The translations under genes were made by a program, and so were the position numbers. A stretch of 64,000 nucleotides of DNA from Chryseobacterium cupriresistens (GTDB lineage: Bacteria > Bacteroidota > Bacteroidia > Flavobacteriales > Weeksellaceae): NCBI RefSeq assembly GCF_046614675.1, contig NZ_JBKKJT010000006.1, positions 186,001 through 250,000 on the forward strand, written 5' to 3'. A model generated the notes under the pieces. It had not been told where the DNA came from and made no database searches. It worked only from the letters and a program-made list of their open reading frames with translations. Of this stretch, positions 17,866 through 27,650 are shown one piece after another; the stretch's first letter is position 1, and every line of letters starts with the position of its first letter.

Positions 17866-18738
17866 TTAAATCTTAGCCATTTCAGCTTTAATTTTTGCAT
17901 GAAGACCTTCAGAAGCTTTTACCAAAGGAAGTCTAAGATAATTTTTGATGATTCCTTTTTCAGCCAATATTACCTTAATACCACAAGGATTACCTTCAGC
18001 AAAAATCAGGCGGGTAATATCTACCAGTTTGTTGTGAATTTCATAAGCTTCCTTTACTTTACCTTCGAAAGCCAGCTGTACCATTGTTGAAAATTCTTTA
18101 GGATACGCCTGTCCGATTACGGAAATTACACCATCTCCACCGGCTAATGTTACAGGTAATGTATATTCATCATCTCCTGAAACTAAAGAAAATCCTTCAG
18201 GTTTCTTTCTCAGAATATCAAAATACTGAAGAATGTTAGGAGAAGCTTCTTTAATCAAAAACAAATTCGGGAATTCCTTTGCAAGACGAAGTGTAGTATC
18301 AGCTTCTACATTTTGCCCTGTTCTTGACGGAACATTATAAATGATAATATTTTTTCCTGTGGAAGCTAATGCCTTATAATGCTGATAAAGCCCTTCCTGG
18401 TTCGGTTTATTATAATATGGAGATACTGAAAGTACTGCTTCAAATGCAGAAAGATCAGCTTCTTCAATCTGTTTCTTGACTTCAAGAGTATTGTTGCCGC
18501 CAATTCCCAAAACCAATGGAAGACGTTTATTATTCACCTTAATGATATGCTCAATTACCTGTTTCTTCTCCTCTGCAGAAAGCGTTGCGGCTTCTGCCGT
18601 TGTTCCCAATACTACCAAATAATTGGTTCCGTTTTCGATATTGTACTCCACCAGTTTTGTTAAACTGTCGAAGTCTACGGATAAATCTTCATTAAAGGGC
18701 GTTACCAATGCAACACCTACTCCTTTTAAAATGCTCAT
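17866..18738 (-). CDS. dapA: 4-hydroxy-tetrahydrodipicolinate synthase
   Basis: A TIM-barrel enzyme that condenses pyruvate with aspartate semialdehyde, the first committed step of lysine and diaminopimelate synthesis. The Schiff-base Lys is in FLIKEASPN (about 161), the catalytic Tyr is in IIYNVPSRTG (about 133) and the pyruvate-binding Thr pair is in LGTTAEAATL (about 44-50). That last motif usually reads GTTGEAATL, so Gly is Ala here. Length (290 aa) is normal. It is divergent from the nucleotidase gene, with a promoter region of about 100 bp between them. Confidence 0.95.
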   Translation of the reverse strand: MSILKGVGVALVTPFNEDLSVDFDSLTKLVEYNIENGTNYLVVLGTTAEAATLSAEEKKQVIEHIIKVNNKRLPLVLGIGGNNTLEVKKQIEEADLSAFEAVLSVSPYYNKPNQEGLYQHYKALASTGKNIIIYNVPSRTGQNVEADTTLRLAKEFPNLFLIKEASPNILQYFDILRKKPEGFSLVSGDDEYTLPVTLAGGDGVISVIGQAYPKEFSTMVQLAFEGKVKEAYEIHNKLVDITRLIFAEGNPCGIKVILAEKGIIKNYLRLPLVKASEGLHAKIKAEMAKI

Positions 18739-18819
18739 CTGTTAGAATTATTTTTGCCAAATTTAATCATTTACGGTAAGAATTTGTAATAAATAATAAT
18801 GTTTTATTATACATATAGT

Positions 18820-18827
18820 TATATTTG
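18820..18827 (+). promoter_or_regulatory. -7 box of the nucleotidase pair
   Basis: TATATTTG matches TAnnTTTG exactly and lies 18 bp before the ATG at 18846. It makes the upstream TTG codon at 18825 an unlikely start. Confidence 0.55.
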
Positions 18828-18845
18828 CATATACTAAAAGAGATT

Positions 18846-19601
18846 ATGAAAAATAAATTCTTGTTATTAGGAATTGCTCTGGTGTCGCTTACTGCATGCA
18901 AAACGGCTTCTGTGCCGCAGCTTGTGAATGTAAAGACCCAGAAAAATATTTCTATTAATAATGAGCTAAAGAATGATGAGGAGTTTGTAAAATTGATCGA
19001 ACCTTATAAGCAGAAACTGGATCAAGAAATGAACCAGAAGATTTCACATACCAATGTGGATCTTACCAAACAGGGCGATAACAGCAATCTGGGTAATCTT
19101 TTAGCTGACTATACGTTTGAAGGAGGTAATGAGTGGATCAAAACTCATCTTAAGCAAAATGTAGATGCTGCACTGATCAATATCGGAGGGATCCGTACCA
19201 CTATCGGAAAAGGAGATATTTTACTTAAAAATGTATTTGAGGTAATGCCTTTCGAAAATGAAGTAGTGATTGTGAAAATGAAGGGAGCAGATTTACAGGG
19301 TCTTTTTGAGTATTATGCAAAAACGCAGGTCAACAATCCTGTTTCTCATTTATACATTGAAACAAAAAACGGACAGGTAACCAAAGCCTTAATCAACGGC
19401 AACACAGTAGATCCGGCTAAAGATTATTATATTGCCACTTCAGACTATCTTGCCCTGGGCGGAGACAATATGAAATTCTTTGCTAAAGGAGAAACCATTG
19501 CAACAGGGATTAAAATGAGAGATATGTTTATCGATTATTTTAAAAAATCACCTGAAGTGGTGGTTAATTCGGATGTTCGTTTAAATTTTATCGGGAAGTA
19601 A
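18846..19601 (+). CDS. 5'-nucleotidase C-terminal domain lipoprotein
   Basis: About 251 aa. The lipoprotein signal peptide ends in SLTAC (Cys about 17), so it should be lipid-anchored. The rest is the 5'-nucleotidase C-terminal (substrate-binding) domain: DLTKQGDNSNLGNLLADYT, ALINIGGIRTTIGKGDI, EVMPFENEVVIVKMKG and SDYLALGGDNM are all typical. The catalytic metallophosphatase half is encoded by the next gene, 2 bp downstream, so a UshA-type enzyme appears as two proteins in reverse order. I chose the ATG at 18846 from the signal peptide and the -7 box. Confidence 0.9.
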   Translation: MKNKFLLLGIALVSLTACKTASVPQLVNVKTQKNISINNELKNDEEFVKLIEPYKQKLDQEMNQKISHTNVDLTKQGDNSNLGNLLADYTFEGGNEWIKTHLKQNVDAALINIGGIRTTIGKGDILLKNVFEVMPFENEVVIVKMKGADLQGLFEYYAKTQVNNPVSHLYIETKNGQVTKALINGNTVDPAKDYYIATSDYLALGGDNMKFFAKGETIATGIKMRDMFIDYFKKSPEVVVNSDVRLNFIGK

Positions 19602-19603
19602 TA

Positions 19604-20554
19604 ATGGATAGAAAAAGTTTTTTAAAAGCAATAGGAGGCGGATCTTTAGCAATGGCTTTAGCTCCCAATATGATGATGGCGGAGGAATTAAAAATTCTTA
19701 ATTTAAAATCTGCAAATAAACTGACTATTCTTCATACCAATGACCAACATAGCAGAATAGAGCCTTTTGACGCGAGCTATACCAAAAATCCCAATCAGGG
19801 AGGTTTTGCAAGAAGGGCAAGCTTAATCCAACAGATCAGAAACCAGGAAAGCAATGTTCTTCTTCTTGATTCAGGGGATATTTTTCAGGGAACACCTTAT
19901 TTTAATTTCTTTGGAGGTGAGCTGGAATTCAAATTAATGTCTATGATGAAATATGACGCCTCTACCATGGGAAATCATGATTTCGACAATGGACTTGATG
20001 GATTTTTAAAGGTGCTTCCAAATGCGAAGTTTCCATTTATCTGTTCCAACTATGACTTTAAAAATACCATTCTTGACGGGAAAACCTCTCCTTATCAGAT
20101 ATTCAACAAAAATGGAATCAAAGTAGGGATTTTCGGGGTGGGAATCCAGCTGGATGGTCTTGTAGGTAAAAAACAGTACGGGGAAACTGTTTATTCCAAC
20201 CCGATTGATGTAGCACAGCATTATTCAAATTTTCTGAAAAAAGATCAGAAATGTGATCTGGTGATTTGTCTTTCGCACATCGGATACGACTACAGAGACG
20301 AACCGGATAAAATAAGTGATAAAATTTTAGCGGCCAATACAGAAAATATTGATATTATCTTAGGAGGCCATACTCATACATTCTTACCGGAACCACAATC
20401 CTTTACCAACAGACAAGGCAAAAATGTTCTTGTCAATCAGGTGGGATGGGCTGGTCTTCTTTTAGGTAGGATAGATTTTTATTTTGATACAAACAAAAAC
20501 GTACAGCATATTTCCTGGAACAATCAGGTGATAGATAGCAGCATAACCGCATAA
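19604..20554 (+). CDS. 5'-nucleotidase N-terminal metallophosphatase domain protein
   Basis: 316 aa. The N-terminus (MDRKSFLKAIGGG, then a hydrophobic run) looks like a Tat-type signal with Arg-Lys only. The catalytic domain shows all calcineurin-like motifs: HTNDQHSR, LLLDSGDIFQGTPYF, MGNHDFDNG, CLSHIGYDYR and GGHTHTF. These ligate two metals that hydrolyse nucleotide phosphoesters. It ends right after the catalytic domain, and the C-terminal domain is supplied by the preceding lipoprotein. The two are likely to work as one periplasmic nucleotidase that feeds phosphate and nucleosides to the cell. Confidence 0.92.
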   Translation: MDRKSFLKAIGGGSLAMALAPNMMMAEELKILNLKSANKLTILHTNDQHSRIEPFDASYTKNPNQGGFARRASLIQQIRNQESNVLLLDSGDIFQGTPYFNFFGGELEFKLMSMMKYDASTMGNHDFDNGLDGFLKVLPNAKFPFICSNYDFKNTILDGKTSPYQIFNKNGIKVGIFGVGIQLDGLVGKKQYGETVYSNPIDVAQHYSNFLKKDQKCDLVICLSHIGYDYRDEPDKISDKILAANTENIDIILGGHTHTFLPEPQSFTNRQGKNVLVNQVGWAGLLLGRIDFYFDTNKNVQHISWNNQVIDSSITA

Positions 20555-20555
20555 T

Positions 20556-22808
20556 ATGAAAAAACTTTCTCTAATTTCTCTTGGTATTTTAGCATCCCTG
20601 CAGCTGACAAAAGCACAGGTTATTTCATCAAAAAAATGGGCAGATCTGTTTTCCTATAATAATGTCTTAGCCATGAAAGAAGACAATGGAAAAATCATTG
20701 CAGCCACCCAAAACGGAATATTCTATTATACAATATCAACCGGAGAAATTACGAAGTTATCTAAAGCCAACGGGCTGCATAATATCGGAATCACAGCTTT
20801 TGATTATAATCCACAGACTAAAACAGGACTTATCGGTTATGAAAACGGTTCTATGGATGTTATTACGCCTCAGGAGATCAAATATATTGTTGATATTCCC
20901 ATTGCTACAGGATATAATGGGGACAAAAAGATCAACCACATTTCCATAACCGGAGATCAGGCTGTCATTTCTGTTGGGTATGGAGTTTCCATCTTTAACC
21001 TTCAGAATAAAGAATTTGGTGATTCTGCATTTTTCCTGACCGGTGGGATTTATCAGGCAAGTAATGAAGCCACCATATTTGGGAATAAAGTATATTCTGT
21101 AACGGATACAGGTTTGAAAAGCCATCAAATGAATACTACATTTCCTGTATTTTCTACATGGACAACGGAAGCTCCCGGAGCTTTCAAACATATAGATTCA
21201 GAATCAGAACTGGTTTTCTCAACGGCTACAGCAGCTTATATTTATAATAACGGTACCCCGACACAACTTCCTACTACTTTTGAAAAAATCAGGGATGTTG
21301 TTATTACCTCCAATAGCATTGTCGTTACAGATAACAGAGTATATACTTATGGAATCAATGGAGTATCACAAAATGCGGTAAGTCTTGGTGAAGAATGCAA
21401 TACTGCATTAACAGCTGGCGGAAAGATTTTAGGAGGAACGGTATTATCGGGAATTAAGGATGAAAGTAACAATACTTTTAAACCTTCCGGACCTTACTTC
21501 AATTTTGCTTATAATATCAATCTTTTTGATAATAACCAACTTCTGGTTTCTACCGGAGCAAGAGCGAATAACTATAACGAACCGGTTAGTAATCCTAAAA
21601 AACCTGGATTTTACTATTTTACTGGTACAGAATGGGTGTATCCTTCTTTTTTTGTTAATAACCCACAGTCTATCAATGTACTGGATGCTACATTAAGTCC
21701 TTTTAGTAATAATGAAGTATTTTTCACCAATTATACGATGTTTGATAATGGGGTCTACAAAATGAAGTACAATGCTACCAGCAAGGATTTTGAACTGGTA
21801 AAGTATTATAATCTTGGAGCACAGCCTTATTACAGACGCCCTGTAGGTTTTGCCACAGACTCTCAGAGTAATCTTTTTGTATCTTTTGGTTTCAATGATG
21901 GGAATCCATCTATAGGAATTTACGATAAAGCAGCAGATGATTTTGTTATTAAGAAAATAGTTCTGGCCAGTGATGGTACTCAAAAACCGGTTTTCCACGA
22001 AAATATGTTGTGGACTCCGCTGCCAAGATCCAATAACTTCTGGGTATATGATTATAAAAATGCTCTTAACCTTTCCGATGATTCAGATTATATTCTGGGA
22101 ACATCTAATGGATTTAACAGTTCAGGAGGAATTTTATCTGTAGCCTTTGATAAGGCTGGTGATGCATGGATTGGTACGGACGGAGGTCTGAGGATCATGT
22201 CAAACTCAGCATCAGAAATAAAAAGTGCCCAGCCTAAAGTAGAACCTATAGTGATAGAGCAGAATGGTTTGGGTGAAGAGCTTTTCAGAGAATCAGCAAT
22301 TCTTCAGATTGCAGTAGATGGAGGTGATTATAAATGGGTATCCGTTGACGGCGGCGGTGTTTACTATCTGTCTTCAGACGGTCAGAGAACCATAAAACAT
22401 TTTACAAAGGAAAATTCACCTCTTCCTACCAATAGTGTTACTGATATCAAAATTGATAAAAAAACAGGCAAGGTGTATTTTGTAACGTATAATGGTATTG
22501 TAACCTATCAGGGCGATGTTGCTGATGTAACATCCAATTTCGGTGATGTTGTAGTATATCCTAATCCTGTTGTTTATTCAAACTTTAAAGGAAAAGTAAC
22601 GATAAAAGGTCTTGCAGAAAAAACCAATATAAGAATCGTGGATGCTGCAGGAAATGTAGTACACTCTGCCGTTGCACGTGGAGGTTATTATGAATGGGAT
22701 CTCAATAATCAGAAAGGAACAAGAGTAGCTTCAGGGATTTATTTTGTCCTGATGACGAACGAAGACGGATCTGATAAAGCTACCGCCAAAATAGGAGTGG
22801 TTAATTAA
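20556..22808 (+). CDS. porZ: PorZ-like type IX secretion system protein
   Basis: 750 aa. A Sec signal peptide (about 1-20, ending TKAQ) precedes two stretches of two-component-regulator-type beta-propeller repeats (for example IIAATQNGIFYY, AWIGTDGGLRIM and YKWVSVDGGGVYYL). The C-terminal 85 residues are a type A T9SS sorting domain (VVYPNPV ... GNVVHSAVARGG ... SGIYFVLM). PorZ is a cell-surface part of the T9SS attachment complex that binds anionic lipopolysaccharide. The layout and its neighbour recO match the PorZ locus of flavobacteria as I remember it. It overlaps recO by one base (TAATG). Confidence 0.85.
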   Translation: MKKLSLISLGILASLQLTKAQVISSKKWADLFSYNNVLAMKEDNGKIIAATQNGIFYYTISTGEITKLSKANGLHNIGITAFDYNPQTKTGLIGYENGSMDVITPQEIKYIVDIPIATGYNGDKKINHISITGDQAVISVGYGVSIFNLQNKEFGDSAFFLTGGIYQASNEATIFGNKVYSVTDTGLKSHQMNTTFPVFSTWTTEAPGAFKHIDSESELVFSTATAAYIYNNGTPTQLPTTFEKIRDVVITSNSIVVTDNRVYTYGINGVSQNAVSLGEECNTALTAGGKILGGTVLSGIKDESNNTFKPSGPYFNFAYNINLFDNNQLLVSTGARANNYNEPVSNPKKPGFYYFTGTEWVYPSFFVNNPQSINVLDATLSPFSNNEVFFTNYTMFDNGVYKMKYNATSKDFELVKYYNLGAQPYYRRPVGFATDSQSNLFVSFGFNDGNPSIGIYDKAADDFVIKKIVLASDGTQKPVFHENMLWTPLPRSNNFWVYDYKNALNLSDDSDYILGTSNGFNSSGGILSVAFDKAGDAWIGTDGGLRIMSNSASEIKSAQPKVEPIVIEQNGLGEELFRESAILQIAVDGGDYKWVSVDGGGVYYLSSDGQRTIKHFTKENSPLPTNSVTDIKIDKKTGKVYFVTYNGIVTYQGDVADVTSNFGDVVVYPNPVVYSNFKGKVTIKGLAEKTNIRIVDAAGNVVHSAVARGGYYEWDLNNQKGTRVASGIYFVLMTNEDGSDKATAKIGVVN

Positions 22809-23494
22809 TGAATTCACAAAACGGTTTTTTACTTTCATTTATCAAATACGGGGAAAATGATGCGGTATTGCATTGTTTTACAGAAGAAGAGGGTTTTCAA
22901 AGCTATTTTCTGAAAGGAATTTATTCCAAAAAGAACAAAAAGAAAGCCCTGCTTCAGCCGCTGAGCCAGCTCAATTTTTCCATTAATCCAGCACGGGGCA
23001 ACGGAATCCCGACTGTTTCAAAATTTGAATTGGTAAAAAACAATGACATTTATACAGATATAAAGGTCAATACTGTCATTTTCTTTATCTCGGATTTTCT
23101 GAGTCATATCCTTAAGCATGAGAATAAAAATATTCCGGTCTATTCCGGTATTGATCATCTTATCAGTGAGCTGACCAATAGAAATTATCAGGCACATCTT
23201 CTATTTTTGCTGGCTTTTTTAAAAATTCAGGGTGTAGCTCCATTATTGAGTGAAGGTAATTTCTTAGATCCGGAAACCGGCACTTTTTCTCCGGGAATAA
23301 GTCATCAGCTTTTTAATGAAGAGATTTCAATGATATGGAAAGAAGCTCTTTGTGCAGAAGATTTTTATGCCACAAAAATCCGTTCTTCTTTGAGAAAAGA
23401 TTTCCTTGACAGTCTTTTGGTGTACTATCATTATCATATCACGGACTTCAAAACTCCGGCCTCACTTGAAATTATACAGCAGATATTTGAATAA
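22808..23494 (+). CDS. recO: DNA repair protein RecO
   Basis: 228 aa, with an N-terminal OB fold (GFLLSFIKYGENDAVLHCFTEE; LKGIYSKKNKKKALLQPLSQL) and a helical C-terminal domain (HLLFLLAFLKIQGVAPLL). RecO loads RecA on SSB-coated single strands with RecR. The C-terminal zinc Cys cluster of many RecO proteins is absent, as usual in Bacteroidota. The start codon shares a base with the porZ stop, so translation is coupled. Confidence 0.9.
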   Translation: MNSQNGFLLSFIKYGENDAVLHCFTEEEGFQSYFLKGIYSKKNKKKALLQPLSQLNFSINPARGNGIPTVSKFELVKNNDIYTDIKVNTVIFFISDFLSHILKHENKNIPVYSGIDHLISELTNRNYQAHLLFLLAFLKIQGVAPLLSEGNFLDPETGTFSPGISHQLFNEEISMIWKEALCAEDFYATKIRSSLRKDFLDSLLVYYHYHITDFKTPASLEIIQQIFE

Positions 23495-23500
23495 ACCAAC

Positions 23501-26161
23501 TTATTGTTTTTCTGCATTATCCGGCATTTCAGTTTCGGATTCTGCCATTTCTTTTTTGGAAAATCTGGGCTGAAGAATCTTAGCAATAAGTCCCGTCCAG
23601 CCTGTCTGATGGGAAGCTCCTACTCCACGGCCGTTGTCTCCATGGAAATATTCATAGAAAAGGATATAATCTTTAAAATCCGGATCGGTCTGAAATCTTT
23701 CATACTGTCCATGAACCGGGCGTTTACCATTTTCATCCTTTAAAAATATTTTCGCGAGCCTCTTATTTAAGGCATCTGCAATCTGATCAAGGTCTGAATA
23801 ATTACCGCTGCCCGTAGGATATTCTACCAAAAAATCCGGACTGTAATAGAAGAAAAAACGCTGAAGACTGTCAATAATAAGAAAATTGATCGGAAACCAT
23901 ACGGGGCCGCGCCAGTTGCTGTTTCCACCAAACAAGCCGCTGTCACTTTCAGCAGGGGTATATTTAACAGTAAAATCCGTTTCATTCAGAGTTAAAGTAT
24001 AAGGATTTCTTTCATACTCTTTGGATAAGGCTCTTACTCCGTAATCACTTAGAAACTCATCCGGATTCAACATCCGGTTTAACAGCCTTTTCAGACGATG
24101 TCCCCGAAGCAGAGATAAAAGATGTTTTGAATCCTGTCCCTTCACTTCCCATCTTGAAACGAGAGAAGCGAGTTCAGGTTTATTATCCAGTACCCATTTC
24201 ATTCTTTTTTTGAAATTGGGAAGGTTTTCAATCATTTCATCATCAATAACCTCAACAGCAAACATCGGAATCAACCCAACGATGGTTCTTAATTTCAGAT
24301 ACATATGAGTTCCGTCGCTGGAAGTAATTGCATCATAGAAAAATTCATCCTGCTCATCCCAAAGACTGAAATTCTCATCTCCCATATTATCCAATGAATG
24401 GGCAATTGACAGGAAATGTTCAAAGAATTTCATCGCCATCTCTTCATACACCTTATTGTAAAGAGCCAGTTCCAGGGCAATTCTCATCATATTGAGGGCA
24501 AACATAGCCATCCAGCTCGTTCCATCCGACTGTTCCAGCTGTTCTCCGTTGGGTAAAACAGAATTCCTGTCAAAAACACCGATATTATCAAGCCCCAGGA
24601 ATCCTCCTTCAAAGATATTATTACCATTAAGGTCTTTTTTGTTAACCCACCAGGTAAAATTCATGAGCAGTTTTTGGAAAGCACTTTCCAGAAATTCCAG
24701 GTCCGGTTTGTCTTTTAAATATTCATCAATTTTAAATACCCTGAAAACCGCCCAGGCATGTACAGGAGGATTCACATCACTCAGGTTCCATTCGTAGGCA
24801 GGAAGCTGTCCGTTGGGATGCATATACCATTCAAACAGGAAAAGCTTTAACTGATGTTTGGCAAAATCCGGATCTATCAGTGAAAAGCTGATGGTGTGAA
24901 ATGCAAGATCCCACGTTGCATACCATGGATATTCCCATTTATCAGGCATTGAAATGATATGCTCATTGTTCAGATGTTTCCAGTCGTAGTTTCTTATCGT
25001 TTCCCGGGATTTTGGCGGAGGCATTTCGGAAGGATCACCTTTCAGCCATTTTTCTACATTGTAATGGTAAAACATTTTATTCCAAAGCATTCCTGCAAAA
25101 GCCTGTCTCTGAACCAGTTTTTCATCTTCCGAAGCAATTCCTTTCTGGATTTCTGCATAAAACTCGTCTGCTTCTTTTTGTCTTTGTTTAAAAAGAATAT
25201 CGAAATCTTTAAAAGGTTCTCTTATATCTTTATCTGAAAGCATGAATTCAAATATTTTTGATTCTCCCGCTTTAAAATCTTCATCAATAAAGAAAGAAGC
25301 TTTGGTTCCTGCATTTTGTGGATTTACAGACTGGGAATTTCCCGTCATCACAAAATTATTTATTCCATCTTTACAGTATTTTGAATCATTAGAACATTGA
25401 TAAAGCTTTTCATTATTGGTTTCATTATTACAAAACAAGGTCTTTAAGGACTGTTTTGCATACACATTTTTAATCTCAATATCCTGATGATTGACTTTAA
25501 TATGGTCAGCATCTTCCGCAGACAATTGGGGTTTATAATCATCATATCCCCATTTCCAGGTATTTCTGAACCAAACTGTCGGCAAAATGACCAGAGATGC
25601 TTCTTTTTCAGATTTATTGATAATTGTTAATCTTACTAGAATATCATTCTGACTTTCCTTTGCATATTCTATAAAAATATCAAAATAGTCATTCTGATCA
25701 AAAATTCCTGTATCAATCAGCTCATATTCCGGATCCTCTTTTCCTCTTTCAGCATTTATTTTTACAAGCTGCTCATAAGGAAATGCATTCTGAGGGTACT
25801 TATACAGCATCTTCATATAAGAATGTGTAGGAGTAGAATCAAGATAATAGAAATATTCCTTTACATCTTCACCATGATTTCCTTGTGCGTTGGTGAGTCC
25901 AAAGAACCGCTCTTTCACCATTTTGTCCTTTTTATTCCAGAAACCTACAGAGAATACAAGTTTCTGAAGATCGTCACAGATTCCGCATATCCCTTCTTCA
26001 CCCCAACGGTATGTTTTGGCTTCTGCGGTATCGTGGCCTGTGTAATTCCAGGCATCTCCGTCTTCACTGTAGTCTTCACGAACGAGCCCCCATTCGCGGT
26101 TGCTTACATAAGGGCCCCATTTTTTCCATGAAACATCTGAAATTCTCTGTTTTTCCGACAT
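23501..26161 (-). CDS. GH63/MGH1-like glucosidase
   Basis: 886 aa, cytoplasmic (no signal peptide). The fold is the (alpha/alpha)6 barrel of clan GH-G glucosidases. Recognisable parts are WEYPWYATWDLAFHTISFSLID (about 415-436), LPAYEWNLSDVNPPVHAWA, FEGGFLGLDNIGVFDR, SDGTSWMAMFALNMM and the C-terminal GNSNWRGPVWFPINFL and GDNGRGVGASHQTGWTGL. Candidate acids are Asp in ATWDLAF and Glu in the C-terminal part. It probably releases glucose from alpha-glucosides or mannosylglycerate-type solutes; the exact substrate is open. A dehydrogenase of the glucose 1-dehydrogenase type lies just upstream on the same strand. Confidence 0.88.
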   Translation of the reverse strand: MSEKQRISDVSWKKWGPYVSNREWGLVREDYSEDGDAWNYTGHDTAEAKTYRWGEEGICGICDDLQKLVFSVGFWNKKDKMVKERFFGLTNAQGNHGEDVKEYFYYLDSTPTHSYMKMLYKYPQNAFPYEQLVKINAERGKEDPEYELIDTGIFDQNDYFDIFIEYAKESQNDILVRLTIINKSEKEASLVILPTVWFRNTWKWGYDDYKPQLSAEDADHIKVNHQDIEIKNVYAKQSLKTLFCNNETNNEKLYQCSNDSKYCKDGINNFVMTGNSQSVNPQNAGTKASFFIDEDFKAGESKIFEFMLSDKDIREPFKDFDILFKQRQKEADEFYAEIQKGIASEDEKLVQRQAFAGMLWNKMFYHYNVEKWLKGDPSEMPPPKSRETIRNYDWKHLNNEHIISMPDKWEYPWYATWDLAFHTISFSLIDPDFAKHQLKLFLFEWYMHPNGQLPAYEWNLSDVNPPVHAWAVFRVFKIDEYLKDKPDLEFLESAFQKLLMNFTWWVNKKDLNGNNIFEGGFLGLDNIGVFDRNSVLPNGEQLEQSDGTSWMAMFALNMMRIALELALYNKVYEEMAMKFFEHFLSIAHSLDNMGDENFSLWDEQDEFFYDAITSSDGTHMYLKLRTIVGLIPMFAVEVIDDEMIENLPNFKKRMKWVLDNKPELASLVSRWEVKGQDSKHLLSLLRGHRLKRLLNRMLNPDEFLSDYGVRALSKEYERNPYTLTLNETDFTVKYTPAESDSGLFGGNSNWRGPVWFPINFLIIDSLQRFFFYYSPDFLVEYPTGSGNYSDLDQIADALNKRLAKIFLKDENGKRPVHGQYERFQTDPDFKDYILFYEYFHGDNGRGVGASHQTGWTGLIAKILQPRFSKKEMAESETEMPDNAEKQ

Positions 26162-26172
26162 AAGCGATAATT

Positions 26173-26282
26173 ATGAGTAATGAGTAATAACCAATGAGTA
26201 ATATTTTGATTCCGTTTCAAACTCTATGAACAACCTCAAAAACTTTAAACTTTAAACCTTGAACCTTGAGCATTAAACTTTG
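26173..26282. repeat. Intergenic microrepeats
   Basis: Short imperfect direct repeats: GAGTAATGAGTAATAACC-type units (26173-26203), then a series of AAACTTTAAAC / AACCTTGAACC units (26243-26282). Similar TGAGTAAT-type units recur at 36870-36921 and near 46850. They look like dispersed low-complexity spacers with no evident function. Confidence 0.5.
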
Positions 26283-26289
26283 AATTCCT

Positions 26290-27099
26290 CTATCCTCCCG
26301 TAGAAAAGCTCTCAAAGGTAGTCATCCCGCCATCTACGAAAATGCTTGTTCCGGTAATATAATCTGCAAGATCACTGGCAAGAAATGCTGCTAGGTTGCC
26401 GATATCCTGCGGCTGTCCGATCCTGTTATAAGGAATAAGGCTGAGAAGAGAATTAAGAGCTTCCGGAGTATCCCATGCATTCTGGTTAATCGGCGTCTGA
26501 ATCGCTCCCGGACAAATGGAATTGACACGGATTTTGTCCGCACCATATTCCTGAGCAAGCGTTTGCATCAACATTCTGATTGCCCCTTTACTGGAAGCGT
26601 AATTAGCATGCCCGGCCCATGGAATAATTTCATGCACTGAACTGATATGAATAATTTTTCCACAGGCAACAGACCGTGACGGATCTATTCCCCTTCGCAG
26701 AAACTCTTTAATGGCTTCTCTGGCGCATAGAAATTGTCCCGTCAGATTAACTCCTATGACAGCATTCCATTGGTCAAGAGTCATTTCAGTAAATTTCGCG
26801 TCTTTCTGAATCCCTGCATTATTGATCAGAATATCTACAGTCTGATACTCAGCAATGACATCCTGAAACATTCTGATGACCTGATCTTCTTTGGAAACAT
26901 CACATTGGTAGGTCATTCCTTTCCCTCCGGCATCCGTTATTTCCTTTAAAACAGCTTTGGCTTCATCCGTAGATCTTTCTGAAGAATGGTTGACAATGAC
27001 TGTTGCTCCTGCTGCGGCCAATGATTTTGCAATTCCTGAACCGATTCCACTGGAAGCTCCTGTGACTACAGCCACCTGATTCTGAAGTGATATTTCCAT
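26290..27099 (-). CDS. SDR family oxidoreductase, glucose 1-dehydrogenase-like
   Basis: About 269 aa, a classical short-chain dehydrogenase. The cofactor motif is TGASSGIGSGIA, NNAG lies near 95 and the catalytic Ser and Tyr-x-x-x-Lys are in ISSVHE and YASSKGA. Substrate-loop and C-terminal motifs are CPGAIQTPIN and YITGTSIFVDGGM. The set resembles glucose 1-dehydrogenases (glucose to gluconolactone with NAD(P)+). The glucosidase directly downstream supports a sugar role, but substrate assignments in SDRs are unsafe. I prefer the ATG at 27099 because homologues start with MEISL-type sequences. Confidence 0.85.
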   Translation of the reverse strand: MEISLQNQVAVVTGASSGIGSGIAKSLAAAGATVIVNHSSERSTDEAKAVLKEITDAGGKGMTYQCDVSKEDQVIRMFQDVIAEYQTVDILINNAGIQKDAKFTEMTLDQWNAVIGVNLTGQFLCAREAIKEFLRRGIDPSRSVACGKIIHISSVHEIIPWAGHANYASSKGAIRMLMQTLAQEYGADKIRVNSICPGAIQTPINQNAWDTPEALNSLLSLIPYNRIGQPQDIGNLAAFLASDLADYITGTSIFVDGGMTTFESFSTGG

Positions 27100-27172
27100 G
27101 TTTTGTAATTTGATGTTACTCAAAGTTATGGAAAGATATCAGCAGATAAAAAATTATGATTTTAAAATTTTA

Positions 27173-27646
27173 TTAAAGTTTTTTGTACATCAGATATTGA
27201 GGCCCGCTTCTTCCGATTCTGGTCTTACCGTCGTAAATATATCCTGCCATAAGGTAAATATGGTAAGCAGAATCGTTTTTCTGATTGACGGCCAATACAA
27301 TTTCATCGCAGGTTTTAAAGTGGTTTCTGACAAAATGCCCCACTTCAAGCATCGCCGCTTTTCCAATTCCTTTGCCCTGCATCCCGGGATTCACAGATAG
27401 GGATCGTAACAATGTTGAGTTTTCATTATCAGTAATTTCCAGTTTATCTTTCCCGAAATCAAGGACAAAAAAGCCTGCAGGCAGATCGTTGTAAAATATA
27501 GTCACGGGAAATGCATCGTTATCATCCCGCTCACTGATGCTTTGCAAAGCCTGTTGAGCAGTCGCTGTAAATCTCATCTGATTTTCATCCAAAGCATAGC
27601 TGACCCCGGAAAGATCTTCTGGTTTAAAGAATTCTAAATGTATCAT
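27173..27646 (-). CDS. GNAT family N-acetyltransferase
   Basis: About 157 aa from the ATG at 27646. An upstream in-frame ATG (27673) would overlap the DUF1684 gene by 23 bp. The acetyl-CoA-binding motif A is VNPGMQGKGIGKAAMLEV, and motif B is NDSAYHIYLMAGYIYDGKTR. The substrate is unknown. It is 4 bp downstream of the DUF1684 lipoprotein-like gene, and the two are likely co-transcribed. Confidence 0.86.
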   Translation of the reverse strand: MIHLEFFKPEDLSGVSYALDENQMRFTATAQQALQSISERDDNDAFPVTIFYNDLPAGFFVLDFGKDKLEITDNENSTLLRSLSVNPGMQGKGIGKAAMLEVGHFVRNHFKTCDEIVLAVNQKNDSAYHIYLMAGYIYDGKTRIGRSGPQYLMYKKL

Positions 27647-27650
27647 AGTA

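Noticed and set aside
26173..26282. CRISPR array
   Set aside because: Units are short, imperfect and without spacers of constant size; no cas gene in the window.
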